Shown: positions 1 through 9,016, counted from the stretch's first letter. The stretch: 64,000 nt of DNA from Marinomonas spartinae (GCF_016461715.1 NZ_JAEMUI010000002.1:310001-374000), one strand, 5' to 3'. Translations and numbers: made by a program. Notes: generated by a model from the sequence alone, not told the origin.

Positions 1-186
1 CGTGGACAGTGGGAGGAATATCGTATGATTCGTTTAATGGAAAGTGATGGTGGGGGCTCGATTACTATGTCGTCCTTTTTTGAGTGTTTGAATAATCTTG
101 CACAAACTGGTGATCTCAGTCCTGCTAAACAAATTATGTTGCAGGATCTTGCGGACTACGCACAAAGCATCTATCCCATTGGGTAA
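1..186 (+). CDS. C-terminal end of an unrecognised protein (partial)
   Basis: Frame 1 is open from the window edge to a TAA at 184-186 and encodes the last 61 residues of a protein that begins upstream. The visible part has no cysteine-rich, membrane or catalytic motif that I recognise. It looks like an amphipathic helical C-terminus, with segments such as FFECLNNLAQTGDLSPAKQ. The stop is only 16 bases before the start of the AI-2E family permease on the same strand, so the two genes are probably co-transcribed. No function is proposed. Confidence 0.6.
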   Translation, partial: RGQWEEYRMIRLMESDGGGSITMSSFFECLNNLAQTGDLSPAKQIMLQDLADYAQSIYPIG

Positions 187-202
187 GTAGGGTAATCAAA
201 TC

Positions 203-1261
203 ATGAGTGAACAACATAGAGGGACACATTGGCTGGTTGGTTTGGCGGCTTTTGTGATTATTATTGCTGGGTTAAAAACGGCATCGCAAATAGTGGTGCC
301 GTTTATGTTGTCAGTATTTATTGCCATTATTTGTGCTCCTTTTATGGCCACACTGCGACGATATGGTTTGCCAACATGGCTGTCTATTTTGATTGTGGTA
401 TTGATTGTGTTAGTTGGCATTGGAAGTTTGGCCGCATTAGTGGGCTCTTCAATGGACAATTTGTCTGAGCAATTGCCAACCTATAAGCAGAACTTTGCAA
501 AACAAATGGAAGTGCTTTTCTCCGGTCTTAATACTATTGGTATTCATATTTCTGATAGTCGTATCCAAGAGTATCTTGATCCGTCCTCTCTTATGAAGCT
601 CTTCACCAAGGCGCTAACCAGTCTAGGTAGTGCCCTAACCAATATTATTTTGGTGATTATGACGGTTGTTTTTATTTTATTTGAAGTGGTTGAGTTACCC
701 AAAAAATTAACCTTAGCCGTGTCCAACGCAGAAAAATCCTTAAGTGGGGTTCGTTCTTTTGTTGAATCGGTCAATCGTTATTTGGTTATTAAAACCCTAG
801 TTAGTATTCTAACAGGAGTGATGATTGCTATTTGGCTGTGGGCGATAGGGGTGGACTTTCCTATTTTATGGGGCGTGTGTGCCTTTTTGCTGAATTTTGT
901 CCCGAATATTGGTTCTATTATTGCGGCGGTGCCCGCTGTAATGTTGGCTTTTGTTCAGCTCGGAGCGTTTTCAGCAGGGTTAACAGCGGCGGGCTTTGCT
1001 GTCGTGAATTTAGTGGTTGGTAATGTGATTGAGCCGCGCTATATGGGGAAAGGATTGGGCTTATCCACGTTGGTTGTCTTTTTGTCACTATTACTTTGGG
1101 GGTGGGTATTTGGTCCTGTTGGTATGTTGTTATCCATCCCGCTGACCATTATCATGAAATTGGCTTTTGAAGCGAATCCACGGATGCATTGGCTAGCGGT
1201 TATGATCGACTCAAATACGTCGACAGCGGATACCAATAAAGATAAAGGTGAAAACAAATAA
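203..1261 (+). CDS. AI-2E family transporter (PerM/TqsA-like membrane permease)
   Basis: This 352-residue protein is strongly hydrophobic. Membrane segments are visible near residues 10-48, 60-82, 140-162 and 195-330. The motif NFVPNIGSII at residues 231-240, followed by AAVPA, is characteristic of the AI-2E transporter (PerM/TqsA) family. Members export small molecules or signals, and some act as Na+/H+ antiporters, so the substrate cannot be read from sequence. The hydrophilic part around residues 85-135 is the usual extracytoplasmic insertion. The length is normal for the family. The ATG at 203 follows the preceding stop by 16 bases and has only a weak ribosome site. A strong hairpin terminator follows the gene. 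Confidence 0.85.
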   Translation: MSEQHRGTHWLVGLAAFVIIIAGLKTASQIVVPFMLSVFIAIICAPFMATLRRYGLPTWLSILIVVLIVLVGIGSLAALVGSSMDNLSEQLPTYKQNFAKQMEVLFSGLNTIGIHISDSRIQEYLDPSSLMKLFTKALTSLGSALTNIILVIMTVVFILFEVVELPKKLTLAVSNAEKSLSGVRSFVESVNRYLVIKTLVSILTGVMIAIWLWAIGVDFPILWGVCAFLLNFVPNIGSIIAAVPAVMLAFVQLGAFSAGLTAAGFAVVNLVVGNVIEPRYMGKGLGLSTLVVFLSLLLWGWVFGPVGMLLSIPLTIIMKLAFEANPRMHWLAVMIDSNTSTADTNKDKGENK

Positions 1262-1330
1262 GGTAATCAAGGTCGGTTTATTACTACAACGACAAGCCCT
1301 TTACAAATTTGCTGTTCTTCCCTAGACGAA

Positions 1331-1366
1331 AAAACCAACTTGAAGGCAAACAAGTTGGTTTTCTTA
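1331..1366. terminator. Bidirectional intrinsic terminator
   Basis: A perfect 12-bp stem (AAAACCAACTTG at 1331-1342 and its complement at 1351-1362) closes an 8-base loop. It has a T-rich tail on the plus strand and an A-rich flank that gives a U-tract on the minus strand. It lies between the convergent AI-2E permease and chemoreceptor genes and probably ends both transcripts. Confidence 0.8.
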
Positions 1367-1392
1367 GGCAAGCGAGCCGAACTCGACCTCCA

Positions 1393-3153
1393 TTAGAAGT
1401 TAGCGATTTTCTTTAAATGACTGTGAGCGTCGTTCTCGTTGTCATTCAGTTGGTACTCATTCACGTCAGAAGCTAATTGATCCGCTTGACTGAGTAAACT
1501 TTCAGAGGCAGCAGCGGCTTCCTCCACCAACGCGGCGTTTTGCTGCGTCATTTCATCCATATTACTAACGGTTTTACTCACCTCATTCAGGGCGATGGAT
1601 TGTTCCGATGAGGCATCGGCGATTTCGGTCATAATCTCATTTACTTGTTTGATAGCATTGACGATATTTTTCATCGTTTCACCGGATTCACTAACAAGCT
1701 CATTGCCGTTATTAATGTTATGGGCCGATTCCGAGATTAAATCTTTAATTTCTTTGGCGGCGTTGGCTGAGCGTTGTGCTAAGGATCTGACTTCCGACGC
1801 AACCACGGCAAACCCACGTCCTTGTTCTCCTGCGCGAGCTGCCTCAACGGCAGCATTTAATGCCAATATATTCGTCTGAAATGCTATACCATCGATCATG
1901 CCGATGATATCCGATATTTTTTGTGATGAGTTATTAATAGAAGACATAGTATTCACCACTTGCTCTATTAACTCTCCTCCTTTTGTTGCAATAGACACTG
2001 CGTTTGAGGTCAGTTCATTGGCCCGTTTTGCGTTCTTAGCATTCTGCGAAACCGTACTGGTCATTTCTTCCATGGTTGAGGAGGTTTCTTCTAAACTGGC
2101 TGCTTGTTGTTCAGTACGAACAGACAGGTCGCTATTTCCTGTGGAAATTTCACGTGCACTCACATGAACGGTTTCAGAGGCTTGACGTATTTGCACAATA
2201 ATCTGCGTCATAGTATCGAAAAGCGAGTTAACCCCTTTGGAGATTGCCAACGTCCCTTCAAACTTGCCCTCAGTGGGAATTCTCTTTCTTAAATCTTTTC
2301 CTGAAGCGGCCTCAATAGCAGAATTGACCTGTTTAATGGTTTCTTGCAGTTGTTGTTCAGCAAGTACTTCCTTCGTGATATCGGTGGCAAACTTAACGAC
2401 TTTGTATGGTTTGCCGGAAGAGTCACGAATAGGGCTGTAGTTTGCTTGAATCCAAACGACACTGCCATTTTTATGCACCCGAGGAAAACGTCCAACAAAA
2501 TGCTTGCCTTGAGAGAGATCCTGCCAAAACTTTTTGTATTCGTCGCTTTTTTTGTAGTGAGAGTCTACAAACAAACTATGATGCTGGCCTCGGATTTCGC
2601 TGATCGAGTAACCTAATGTGTCTAGGAAATTTTTATTGGCATCAAGAATAGTGCCATCCAATTTGAATGCTATAACGGCTTGCGAAGCAGAAATTGCCGC
2701 TAACTGACTTTCATAATCGGCATTTTGATTCTTTTTATCAGTGATGTCTGTGGCATACTTAACGACTTTATACGGTTTTCCATTATCGTCAAAAATAGGG
2801 TTGTAGCTTGCTTCAATCCAAACAGGCTTGCCTTCTTTGGAGTAACGACAAAATTCACCTGCTTGGAACTCACCTTTTCCGATGTTATTCCAAAAGGTTT
2901 TATAGTCTTCACTGGCACGATATTGAGGATCAACAAAAATGCTGTGGTGCTTACCTTGTAGCTCTTCTAATGTATAACCAAGGACATTTAAAAAGTTTTC
3001 ATTGGCAAAGAGAATGTTTCCTTTTAAATCAAACTCTATGATTGCTTGTGAACGAGATATGGCAGCTAATTGGCCTCGTAAATTAATTAGCTCGTCCTTA
3101 TCAACAACGACTTTACTGTCGTCTACAGGTGTTGAAAACCAGTTTTTAAACAT
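1393..3153 (-). CDS. Soluble methyl-accepting chemotaxis protein with two PAS domains
   Basis: The 586-residue protein has no membrane segment, so it should be a cytoplasmic receptor. PAS1 (about residues 35-140) and PAS2 (about 158-262) are clearly duplicated: both contain SQAxI near the start, FVD in the middle and GKPYKVVK(Y/F)ATDIT at the end. A short HAMP-like linker follows (about 265-315). The signalling domain has the invariant hairpin tip near residues 422-450 ([20 protein letters not shown]), which contacts CheW and CheA. The layout matches BdlA-type receptors that sense redox or ligand changes and influence biofilm dispersal, but the ligand is not known. There is no C-terminal CheR-docking pentapeptide. 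It lies 168 bases downstream of an orphan Hpt gene on the same strand. Confidence 0.92.
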   Translation of the reverse strand: MFKNWFSTPVDDSKVVVDKDELINLRGQLAAISRSQAIIEFDLKGNILFANENFLNVLGYTLEELQGKHHSIFVDPQYRASEDYKTFWNNIGKGEFQAGEFCRYSKEGKPVWIEASYNPIFDDNGKPYKVVKYATDITDKKNQNADYESQLAAISASQAVIAFKLDGTILDANKNFLDTLGYSISEIRGQHHSLFVDSHYKKSDEYKKFWQDLSQGKHFVGRFPRVHKNGSVVWIQANYSPIRDSSGKPYKVVKFATDITKEVLAEQQLQETIKQVNSAIEAASGKDLRKRIPTEGKFEGTLAISKGVNSLFDTMTQIIVQIRQASETVHVSAREISTGNSDLSVRTEQQAASLEETSSTMEEMTSTVSQNAKNAKRANELTSNAVSIATKGGELIEQVVNTMSSINNSSQKISDIIGMIDGIAFQTNILALNAAVEAARAGEQGRGFAVVASEVRSLAQRSANAAKEIKDLISESAHNINNGNELVSESGETMKNIVNAIKQVNEIMTEIADASSEQSIALNEVSKTVSNMDEMTQQNAALVEEAAAASESLLSQADQLASDVNEYQLNDNENDAHSHLKKIANF

Positions 3154-3321
3154 GATCTAAGCATCCTATCCTAATAGCGGTTTAGTTGGACTTTTTCTGT
3201 TTTTAAAACAGTGTAATTTTTTTGTTGCTCTTTGGTTGTGATAAAAAATTGATGCTAAATGCCTTATCCTAAGACTAGTAAAAAAAATCCAAAAATCCAA
3301 AAATCTTGAGAGAAATACGTT

Positions 3322-4062
3322 TCAATATGTAAACTCTTTTTTAATCAATGAATTAAGTGCTTTTTTGGCGCTTTCAAAGTCAATGGATTGCATAGCATTT
3401 CTGAGAACATTCACTTCGTCAAAGTGAAACTTTTCTAACTTCTTCTCAATATATTGATAGTGATCTAAAGAGCGTAAGTTACAATTCTCAACAAGGTTTA
3501 ATAGAAAGACTAATTCTTCATCTAAATCCATTTCAGCTGTTTGGGGGCGCTGAGAGTCTGTGGGACGGGTTGCGTCTGATAATACCTGCGTCGCAAGTGA
3601 GATTTTGTTTGCATGGGAGGTTGTTTGAAAAGAAGAGACCGATGTCTGGTCGCTATTTTTTCCTTCGATTTGCTCAAAATAACATGAGATGCTGTCGTTA
3701 AACGCATAACAGAGTCGCTTTGTTTCACCTATCTTTTCTATTACAGAAGAAGGCAGAGGGGAGGGGAGACTTTTTAATTGAGTTTCTAAGTGATATGCGT
3801 GGGTTGATAGAGTCATAAAGCCAAATGTGGCAAACCCACCTTTTAAAATATGTAATCCTTTTGCTGTCTGATCGTTTATTTCTTCAAGATAGGTTACTGC
3901 GGTCATGATTTCTTTTTGAAAAGCGAATAACGCCATTTTATAGGTGTCAAATGAGTCTAAAAAACGCGATAGGGCAAGATCGAATGTTGAGTCACTAATA
4001 TCAAATCCATTGCTTTTAAAGTGATTGATAAAATCCAGTTTATAGCTGAGTTCGTTATCCAT
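3322..4062 (-). CDS. Histidine phosphotransfer (Hpt) domain protein
   Basis: This 246-residue soluble protein carries the motif LHILKGGFATFGF around His71, matching the HxLKG signature of Hpt domains where the histidine is phosphorylated. The following helix (LSTHAYHLETQL) also fits Hpt. A serine/threonine-rich linker (about 135-175) leads to a second helical domain. That domain ends in FESAKKALNSLI, a pattern seen at the C-termini of hybrid kinases and Hpt proteins. No kinase or receiver domain is present. It lies upstream of the soluble chemoreceptor and divergent from a response regulator, so it probably relays phosphate in this sensory island. The Hpt call is from motif only. Confidence 0.7.
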   Translation of the reverse strand: MDNELSYKLDFINHFKSNGFDISDSTFDLALSRFLDSFDTYKMALFAFQKEIMTAVTYLEEINDQTAKGLHILKGGFATFGFMTLSTHAYHLETQLKSLPSPLPSSVIEKIGETKRLCYAFNDSISCYFEQIEGKNSDQTSVSSFQTTSHANKISLATQVLSDATRPTDSQRPQTAEMDLDEELVFLLNLVENCNLRSLDHYQYIEKKLEKFHFDEVNVLRNAMQSIDFESAKKALNSLIKKEFTY

Positions 4063-4304
4063 TTTGTTACCCTTTAATTATTTGATAAATAAAACTTTTT
4101 CTATGGGTAGATTGCTTAGCGTCAAAAGGAGACGTGTTATGGTCTGTAGATTGGTATGCCATCAAGGGAGTGACAGTCAATGAGGTTGTTTGGGCCACTG
4201 ATATTTTTTCACTCATCTTTATATCCATTAATGGCGACATAGGGATTCTTCACTATACTCATGATAAAAATAGGTGCTATTTTAGGATTGGACAAGGCCA
4301 TAGA

Positions 4305-5039
4305 ATGAAATTGATTACGAAAGAATTTGATCATACCCCGACCGTTCTTCTGGTTGATGACCAGCCTTCCGTTGCTTTTATTGTAAAAAAGATCTTAGAA
4401 GGCTATTGCGAGTTGCTCTACGCCTCCCATCTTAGTAAAGCCCATGAACTATTGCTAAAGAGCGAAGTCGATCTGGTGCTATTAGATATTGAGTTACAAG
4501 GAGAAACTGGCTGGGACTTCATCGAACAGCTTAAGGTTGTATACGAGTTGTCCGAGCTGCCTCCCATTATGTTCATTACCAGTCACACAGGTAGTGATAT
4601 AGAAGAAAAGGCTTTAGAGCTTGGGGCCGCTGATTTTATTGTGAAGCCTATTGTCCCTGCCATTTTAAAATTGAGGGTCATGAACTTATTGAGAATTAAA
4701 GCACTTGATAGGCAAACTTTATTCTATAAAAATCAATTGGAAGATATTGTCGAGCATTCTGCACTAGTGATCTCCTTTTGGTCACCTGATTGGCAATGTT
4801 TGTACTTTCGGGACGGTGATAAGGAGTTGAGCGCACCTAACATACTGAAATTAGTTGATATTATTCCAGCATCGTTAGCGAGCCAAGTGATGCAAATCGG
4901 CACTGAAGAAGGATCTTATCGGGTCCAGACAAGCAGTGATATTGATGGTATCAGTGGCCTGACGATGACAATGCGGCACTCTAATATCTTTGGTGATTAC
5001 ATTTTTCTTTCATTCACACGTGCGTCAGAGACAGCTTGA
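4305..5039 (+). CDS. Response regulator with C-terminal PAS-like region
   Basis: The start chosen is ATG 4305, giving 244 residues that begin MKLITKEF. An in-frame GTG at 4134 would add 57 residues unlike any receiver domain. The receiver domain (about 11-130) has the acidic pair VDD near residue 18, the phospho-acceptor Asp61 in LVLLDIEL, the Thr/Ser in MFITSH and the conserved lysine in FIVKPI. The last ~100 residues (LEDIVEHSALVISFWS onward) resemble a degenerate PAS domain. There is no DNA-binding or GGDEF output, so it likely acts through protein contact. It is divergent from the Hpt gene, a plausible phosphodonor. Confidence 0.8.
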   Translation: MKLITKEFDHTPTVLLVDDQPSVAFIVKKILEGYCELLYASHLSKAHELLLKSEVDLVLLDIELQGETGWDFIEQLKVVYELSELPPIMFITSHTGSDIEEKALELGAADFIVKPIVPAILKLRVMNLLRIKALDRQTLFYKNQLEDIVEHSALVISFWSPDWQCLYFRDGDKELSAPNILKLVDIIPASLASQVMQIGTEEGSYRVQTSSDIDGISGLTMTMRHSNIFGDYIFLSFTRASETA

Positions 5040-5216
5040 TGGTCAAGTTGTTGACTCAGTTATCTATTCGTGTCATGTGTCGGCAAACGAGTTGGCGAAA
5101 TGCGCAAATACATCGACATTTATCGAAGTAAGTTTGTGAATTAAAATCGACTAGGTAAACTCTCTAAAACATAATGCAATTAGCATTTAAGCTAAGTCAT
5201 TGCTTTGGAGGAATTT

Positions 5217-5918
5217 ATGAACGGTTCATTTCAATCTCTTTTTGTTGATAATGTGTCTCGTCAGCATTATCAAGCCGATCCTGCTACAACGGAAAAGTCA
5301 CATGTACAGGTCGTTATATGGCCAACTTTTTCCGGCCTGACACAGTTTGAAAAAGACATTGCTGATCAAATTGCAGCCTTCGGGTACTCTGCAACAGCTT
5401 TGGATCTCTATGGTACGAATACTCCTGAAAGCATGGAAGATAAGCGCTCCATCATGGGGGTCTTACTTTCTGAAGAGGCACCATTACATGATTTGCAACG
5501 CTCACTCGTGGAAACGGCTTGCCCAAATGCTTCTAGTAAAACCATTGTTCACGTTGGTTTTTGCTTAGGTGGACGTTTGTCTCTGGAAGCTGGGCTTCAT
5601 TTGACTGGCAGTGCAGGGGCAGTAAGTTTTCATGGATTGATGAGTTTCTATCGCGGTGCCAAAGAAGACGTCAACCGAGATGTGAAAATTATGGTGCTAA
5701 ATGGCTATGATGATCATTTAGTCAGTGATGAAGATTCACAGTCAGCGAAGCACTACTGGACAGAGTTAGGCATTGATTTCCAATTTATGGATTTTGGTAA
5801 TACGATGCATTCTTTTATGTTGCCAAGTGCGAACAATCCAGACCATGGTAGTATGTACAACCCAACGGTTGCTAAGCGTGGCTACCATTATCTAGAGCAT
5901 TTTTTGAGTGAGTTTTAA
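5217..5918 (+). CDS. Dienelactone hydrolase family protein
   Basis: The 233-residue protein starts at ATG 5217, preceded by a good ribosome site (TGGAGGAA). It has the alpha/beta-hydrolase layout of dienelactone hydrolases: the nucleophile cysteine lies in GFCLGGR, an aspartate in NGYDDHLVS and a histidine in NTMHSFM, giving a Cys-Asp-His triad. Family members cleave carboxymethylene butenolide or related esters, and many have unknown substrates. No aromatic degradation genes lie nearby, so a ring-cleavage role is not supported. It is a single-gene unit closed by a strong terminator. Confidence 0.82.
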   Translation: MNGSFQSLFVDNVSRQHYQADPATTEKSHVQVVIWPTFSGLTQFEKDIADQIAAFGYSATALDLYGTNTPESMEDKRSIMGVLLSEEAPLHDLQRSLVETACPNASSKTIVHVGFCLGGRLSLEAGLHLTGSAGAVSFHGLMSFYRGAKEDVNRDVKIMVLNGYDDHLVSDEDSQSAKHYWTELGIDFQFMDFGNTMHSFMLPSANNPDHGSMYNPTVAKRGYHYLEHFLSEF

Positions 5919-5957
5919 ATCTATATTAAAACCGCTCCTATCCTAGCTAATACGATT

Positions 5958-5984
5958 AAATGCCCTCACTTGAGGGCATTTTTA
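5958..5984. terminator. Intrinsic terminator after the dienelactone hydrolase gene
   Basis: AAATGCCCTCA (5958-5968) pairs perfectly with TGAGGGCATTT (5971-5981) and runs into a T-tract. It lies between the plus-strand hydrolase gene and the minus-strand ATPase gene and could serve both. Confidence 0.8.
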
Positions 5985-6026
5985 TATGGCGTCGGTTTTT
6001 TGCTGTTTTACCGTGGTCTTATTTTG

Positions 6027-7133
6027 TTATCCACGCACCGGTACGGGCCGATCAATTAGCGCTTCCCCTTTTTGGTTAAAAAGGTAGCAGTCTTGTTTAT
6101 TGATACCGACCTCAACAGATTCACCATTCTTAGTTAAGTTCTGACCGCTGGCTTCGATGGTTAGTTTGTGGCCCTTATGTTCACCATATAGGAAAGTGGT
6201 GCCACCTAAATGCTCTGCAACATCGATTTTTACACTCAATGTAAAGTCGGCATTTTGTGTGGTTTCACTGACATGTTCCGGTCTCAGGCCCAGTTTTACA
6301 TGGTCGTTTTTCGCGACCTTGACGCCATCCACTTCTAATTGGATGATTTGCCCTGCCACATCAATGGTGGCAAGATCGTTGCCATCGATTTCCAGTACTT
6401 TTGCATCTAAGAAGTTCATTTTTGGCGAACCAATAAAACCTGCGACAAACTCATTGGCGGGGTTATGGTAAAGCTCAAGTGGCGAACCAACCTGTTCGAC
6501 TCTTCCGTCGCGTAATACGACAATTTTGTCGGCTAAGGTCATAGCTTCGACTTGATCGTGGGTGACGTAAATCATCGATGACTTTAATCGGTTATGCAGC
6601 TTAGCTATTTGAATGCGCATGTCGACGCGAAGCTCTGCATCCAAGTTAGATAGGGGTTCGTCAAAAAGAAACACATCCGGTTGTCGTACAATGGCGCGAC
6701 CAATGGCAACCCGTTGACGTTGGCCTCCGGACAGCTGTTTGGGTTTGCGTTTAAGAAGTGGCTCCAGTTGCAGTATGCTGGCGGCATTGGCCACTTGCTT
6801 TTTGATTTGCTCAGGATCGCCTCCTGTCATGCGCAAACCAAAACTCATGTTTTCCTCGACAGTCATATGCGGATACAAGGCATAGGACTGGAATACCATG
6901 GCAACACCGCGATCAGCCGGAGCAACATGGTTCATGTTTTGTCCATTGATCTCTAGAGAGCCTTCGGTGATGTCTTCTAAGCCAGCAATTAAACGCAGTA
7001 GCGTTGATTTACCACATCCAGATGGACCAACAAAGACGACAAATTCACCATCTTCTAGGTCTAGATTGACTCCATGAATGGTTTCGATGTCATTAAAGCG
7101 TTTGATGACGTTTTTTAAAGTTATTGTTGCCAT
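6027..7133 (-). CDS. Carbohydrate ABC transporter ATP-binding protein (UgpC/MsmK/MalK type)
   Basis: The 368-residue ATPase has Walker A GPSGCGKS (36-43), signature LSGGQ (134-138), Walker B VFLFDEP (154-160) and an H-loop in YVTHDQ. A C-terminal TOBE/MalK-like regulatory region (about 240-365) includes LGLRPEHV. This architecture is specific to CUT1 sugar importers. It is the second gene of a minus-strand unit with the IclR regulator, 9 bases downstream of it. The matching permeases and binding protein are in the divergent operon, which has no ATPase of its own. It therefore most likely energises that galactoside importer. ATPases of this class can also serve several importers. Confidence 0.93.
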   Translation of the reverse strand: MATITLKNVIKRFNDIETIHGVNLDLEDGEFVVFVGPSGCGKSTLLRLIAGLEDITEGSLEINGQNMNHVAPADRGVAMVFQSYALYPHMTVEENMSFGLRMTGGDPEQIKKQVANAASILQLEPLLKRKPKQLSGGQRQRVAIGRAIVRQPDVFLFDEPLSNLDAELRVDMRIQIAKLHNRLKSSMIYVTHDQVEAMTLADKIVVLRDGRVEQVGSPLELYHNPANEFVAGFIGSPKMNFLDAKVLEIDGNDLATIDVAGQIIQLEVDGVKVAKNDHVKLGLRPEHVSETTQNADFTLSVKIDVAEHLGGTTFLYGEHKGHKLTIEASGQNLTKNGESVEVGINKQDCYLFNQKGEALIDRPVPVRG

Positions 7134-7142
7134 GAAATTACC

Positions 7143-7931
7143 TTACTGCTTGTCGGAGGCGATGGCCCCCATACGAGTGGAGACTTTCAAGCAAGCTTCT
7201 TTAACCAGTGCTTGAAAGTGTTGAAAACGCGCGTCATCGACTCGAAATTTCGGGGCGGTGATACTAAGCGCAGCGATGGGTTCGTTTAAATGATTAAAGA
7301 TGACCGATGCGGCACATTGAATGCCTTCTTCATGCTCTTCTAAATCCAGTGAAATCTTACTCTCACGAATGTCGGCCAATCTGGCTTTTAGGTCGTCCGC
7401 ATTGGTAATGGTGGTTGGTGTGTGACGAATAAAGGATTGCGCTTTTATTGCTTCATCTAGTTGATCCTCCTTTAGAAATGCCATCATGGCTTTTCCTACG
7501 CCAGTACAATAACCGGGGCCTTTTTTACCAACAGCCGAGAATAAGCGTAAGCTTTTTTGGCTTTCCAGTTTGTCAATGTAAATGACATCACCACGGTCTA
7601 ACACGGCTAAGTGGATGGTTTCACCGGTTTCCTTCCATAGATGCTTCATTTGGTCTGCGGCGATATCTCTTACATCAATTTTTGACCAAGACAGATGAGC
7701 TAACTCTAATAAACCATACCCTGGATGGTAGGTTTGGGCGTCTTCATCGAAGCGTAATAAACCTTTATCGACAAGTGAGAGCAAAATACGATGAGCTGTT
7801 GCTTTAGGTAAATCTGCGCTTTCAACAATCTCGGCGAATCTTAGAGGTATCTCAGACATGCACACCTTCTGGAGCAAGCTTAGTGCTTTATCCAGAGAGG
7901 AGCCTCCGCTTTTGGTCTCCGATTTTGTCAT
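7143..7931 (-). CDS. IclR family transcriptional regulator of the galactoside locus
   Basis: This 262-residue protein has an N-terminal winged helix-turn-helix (about 12-75, with LPKATAHRILLSL as recognition helix region). An IclR effector domain (about 85-255) includes GYCTGVGKAMMAFL and EGIQCAASVIF. The ATG at 7931 has a GGAG site 7 bases upstream. It is divergent from the permease operon across a region holding two near-identical palindromes, so it likely controls both directions. The inducer is probably galactose, galactonate or KDGal, by analogy with IclR-type regulators of sugar-acid pathways such as KdgR. Repressor or activator mode cannot be read directly. Confidence 0.9.
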   Translation of the reverse strand: MTKSETKSGGSSLDKALSLLQKVCMSEIPLRFAEIVESADLPKATAHRILLSLVDKGLLRFDEDAQTYHPGYGLLELAHLSWSKIDVRDIAADQMKHLWKETGETIHLAVLDRGDVIYIDKLESQKSLRLFSAVGKKGPGYCTGVGKAMMAFLKEDQLDEAIKAQSFIRHTPTTITNADDLKARLADIRESKISLDLEEHEEGIQCAASVIFNHLNEPIAALSITAPKFRVDDARFQHFQALVKEACLKVSTRMGAIASDKQ

Positions 7932-7975
7932 GGTAGTTCTCCAAAAAGTAAGCTTAATAATCTTGATGTCTATAT

Positions 7976-7992
7976 ATGGAACTCGGTTCCAT
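7976..7992. promoter_or_regulatory. Putative IclR operator 1
   Basis: ATGGAACTCGGTTCCAT is a perfect 7-3-7 inverted repeat, 44 bases before the iclR start. It resembles operators of IclR-family sugar-acid regulators in size and symmetry. It belongs to a 27-base unit (7976-8002) repeated at 8019-8045 with three differences. Confidence 0.65.
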
Positions 7993-8009
7993 TATTTTTT
8001 TATTAAGTG

Positions 8010-8038
8010 TTGCAAAAAATGGAACTTTATTCCATTAT
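8010..8038 (+). promoter_or_regulatory. Candidate sigma-70 promoter of the galactoside operon
   Basis: TTGCAA (8010-8015) and CATTAT (8033-8038) are separated by 17 bases, and each matches its consensus at four of six positions. Operator 2 fills the spacer and overlaps the -10 box, which would suit repression. No transcription start is known. Confidence 0.4.
8019..8035. promoter_or_regulatory. Putative IclR operator 2
   Basis: ATGGAACTTTATTCCAT is a 6-5-6 inverted repeat whose outer arms are identical to operator 1. Its centre is 43 bp from that of operator 1, about four helical turns, so both sites would face the same side of the DNA. Confidence 0.6.
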
Positions 8039-8140
8039 TTTTTTAGGTGAGTTGTTCTGTCAAGAATGATGACCCTTTATTTTAATAAAAATAGTTATAA
8101 CTCTAACAAAAATAGTAATAAAAATAAGAGGTGGGTTAGC

Positions 8141-9016
8141 ATGCAGAAATTGCATCGCAAACAACAACAATGGATGCCGATTGCCTTCCTTGCACCGGCC
8201 GTCATTTTGTTTTCAGTGTACGTTATCTTCCCCATTGTTCAGAGTGTTTGGTTAAGCTTCTATCAATGGGATGGGCTTGGTGAAAAAATCTTTGTTGGCT
8301 TTGGTAATTATATTGAGTTGTTTCAGGATGATCAGTTCTGGACTGCATTTGTCAATAATATTTACTGGTTGATTTTTTTCATGCTAGCGCCACCTATTGG
8401 TTTATTGCTGGCGTTGTTTTTAAACCAAAAAATGATGGGCATTCGCTTTGTTAAGGCCATGTTCTTCTTTCCTTTCGTTATCTCCCAAGTGGTGGTTGGC
8501 TTAGTCTTTTCCTGGTTCTATGATCCGAGCTTTGGTCTGTTCAATAAATTCATTGAACTGTTTGGCTTTCAGCCGATTGCGGTCTTGTCGGATCCAAATG
8601 TGGTTACCTTTGGCATTATTGCAGCGGGATTGTGGCCGCAAATTGCCTATTGCATGATTTTGTATCTCACAGGGTTAAACAATCTTAACCCAGACCAAAT
8701 TGAAGCGGCCCGCTTAGATGGTGCTTATGGCTGGAAAATGCTGCGTCATGTGATTCTTCCTCAGCTAAAGCCAGCGACGTTTATTGCTATTGTGGTTACT
8801 GTCATCGGTGCTTTACGAAGTTTCGATTTAGTGGCGACCATGACTTCTGGTGGACCATTTGGTAGCTCCAGTGTACTGGCTTACTTCATGTACGAACAGT
8901 CGATTTTCAATTATCGCGTGGGCTATGGCGCTGCTATTGCCACGGTCTTGTTCCTGATGATGGATATCTACATTGCCTACTTTCTATGGCGCATGCTGAA
9001 GAGTGAGAAAGCCTAA
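8141..9016 (+). CDS. Carbohydrate ABC transporter permease, MalF/UgpA type
   Basis: The start at ATG 8141 follows a good ribosome site (AAGAGGTGGG) and gives 291 residues. The upstream in-frame ATG at 8066 lies in an AT-rich leader and would add an Asn/Lys-rich tail unlike this family. Six membrane segments are apparent. The cytoplasmic EAA loop, which docks the ATPase, reads EAARLDGAYGWKMLRHVILPQLKP. It is the first gene of the galactoside operon, and its TAA overlaps the next ATG by one base. It should form a heterodimeric CUT1 channel with the next permease in the inner membrane. Confidence 0.92.
   Translation: MQKLHRKQQQWMPIAFLAPAVILFSVYVIFPIVQSVWLSFYQWDGLGEKIFVGFGNYIELFQDDQFWTAFVNNIYWLIFFMLAPPIGLLLALFLNQKMMGIRFVKAMFFFPFVISQVVVGLVFSWFYDPSFGLFNKFIELFGFQPIAVLSDPNVVTFGIIAAGLWPQIAYCMILYLTGLNNLNPDQIEAARLDGAYGWKMLRHVILPQLKPATFIAIVVTVIGALRSFDLVATMTSGGPFGSSSVLAYFMYEQSIFNYRVGYGAAIATVLFLMMDIYIAYFLWRMLKSEKA

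Noticed and set aside
3278..3305. Tandem AATCCAAAA repeats downstream of the Hpt gene
   Set aside because: Only about three short copies in AT-rich sequence; too small to call a repeat array or regulatory element.
4134..4304. In-frame N-terminal extension of the response regulator from GTG 4134
   Set aside because: The extra 57 residues do not fit a receiver domain, and the AAAGGAG site lies only two bases before the GTG.
5040..5216. AATGC-AATTA-GCATT inverted repeat before the dienelactone hydrolase
   Set aside because: A 5-bp arm in AT-rich sequence is expected by chance.
8066..8140. Upstream ATG for the first sugar permease
   Set aside because: It adds an Asn/Lys-rich tail from an AT-rich leader, while ATG 8141 has a good ribosome site and a family-typical start.
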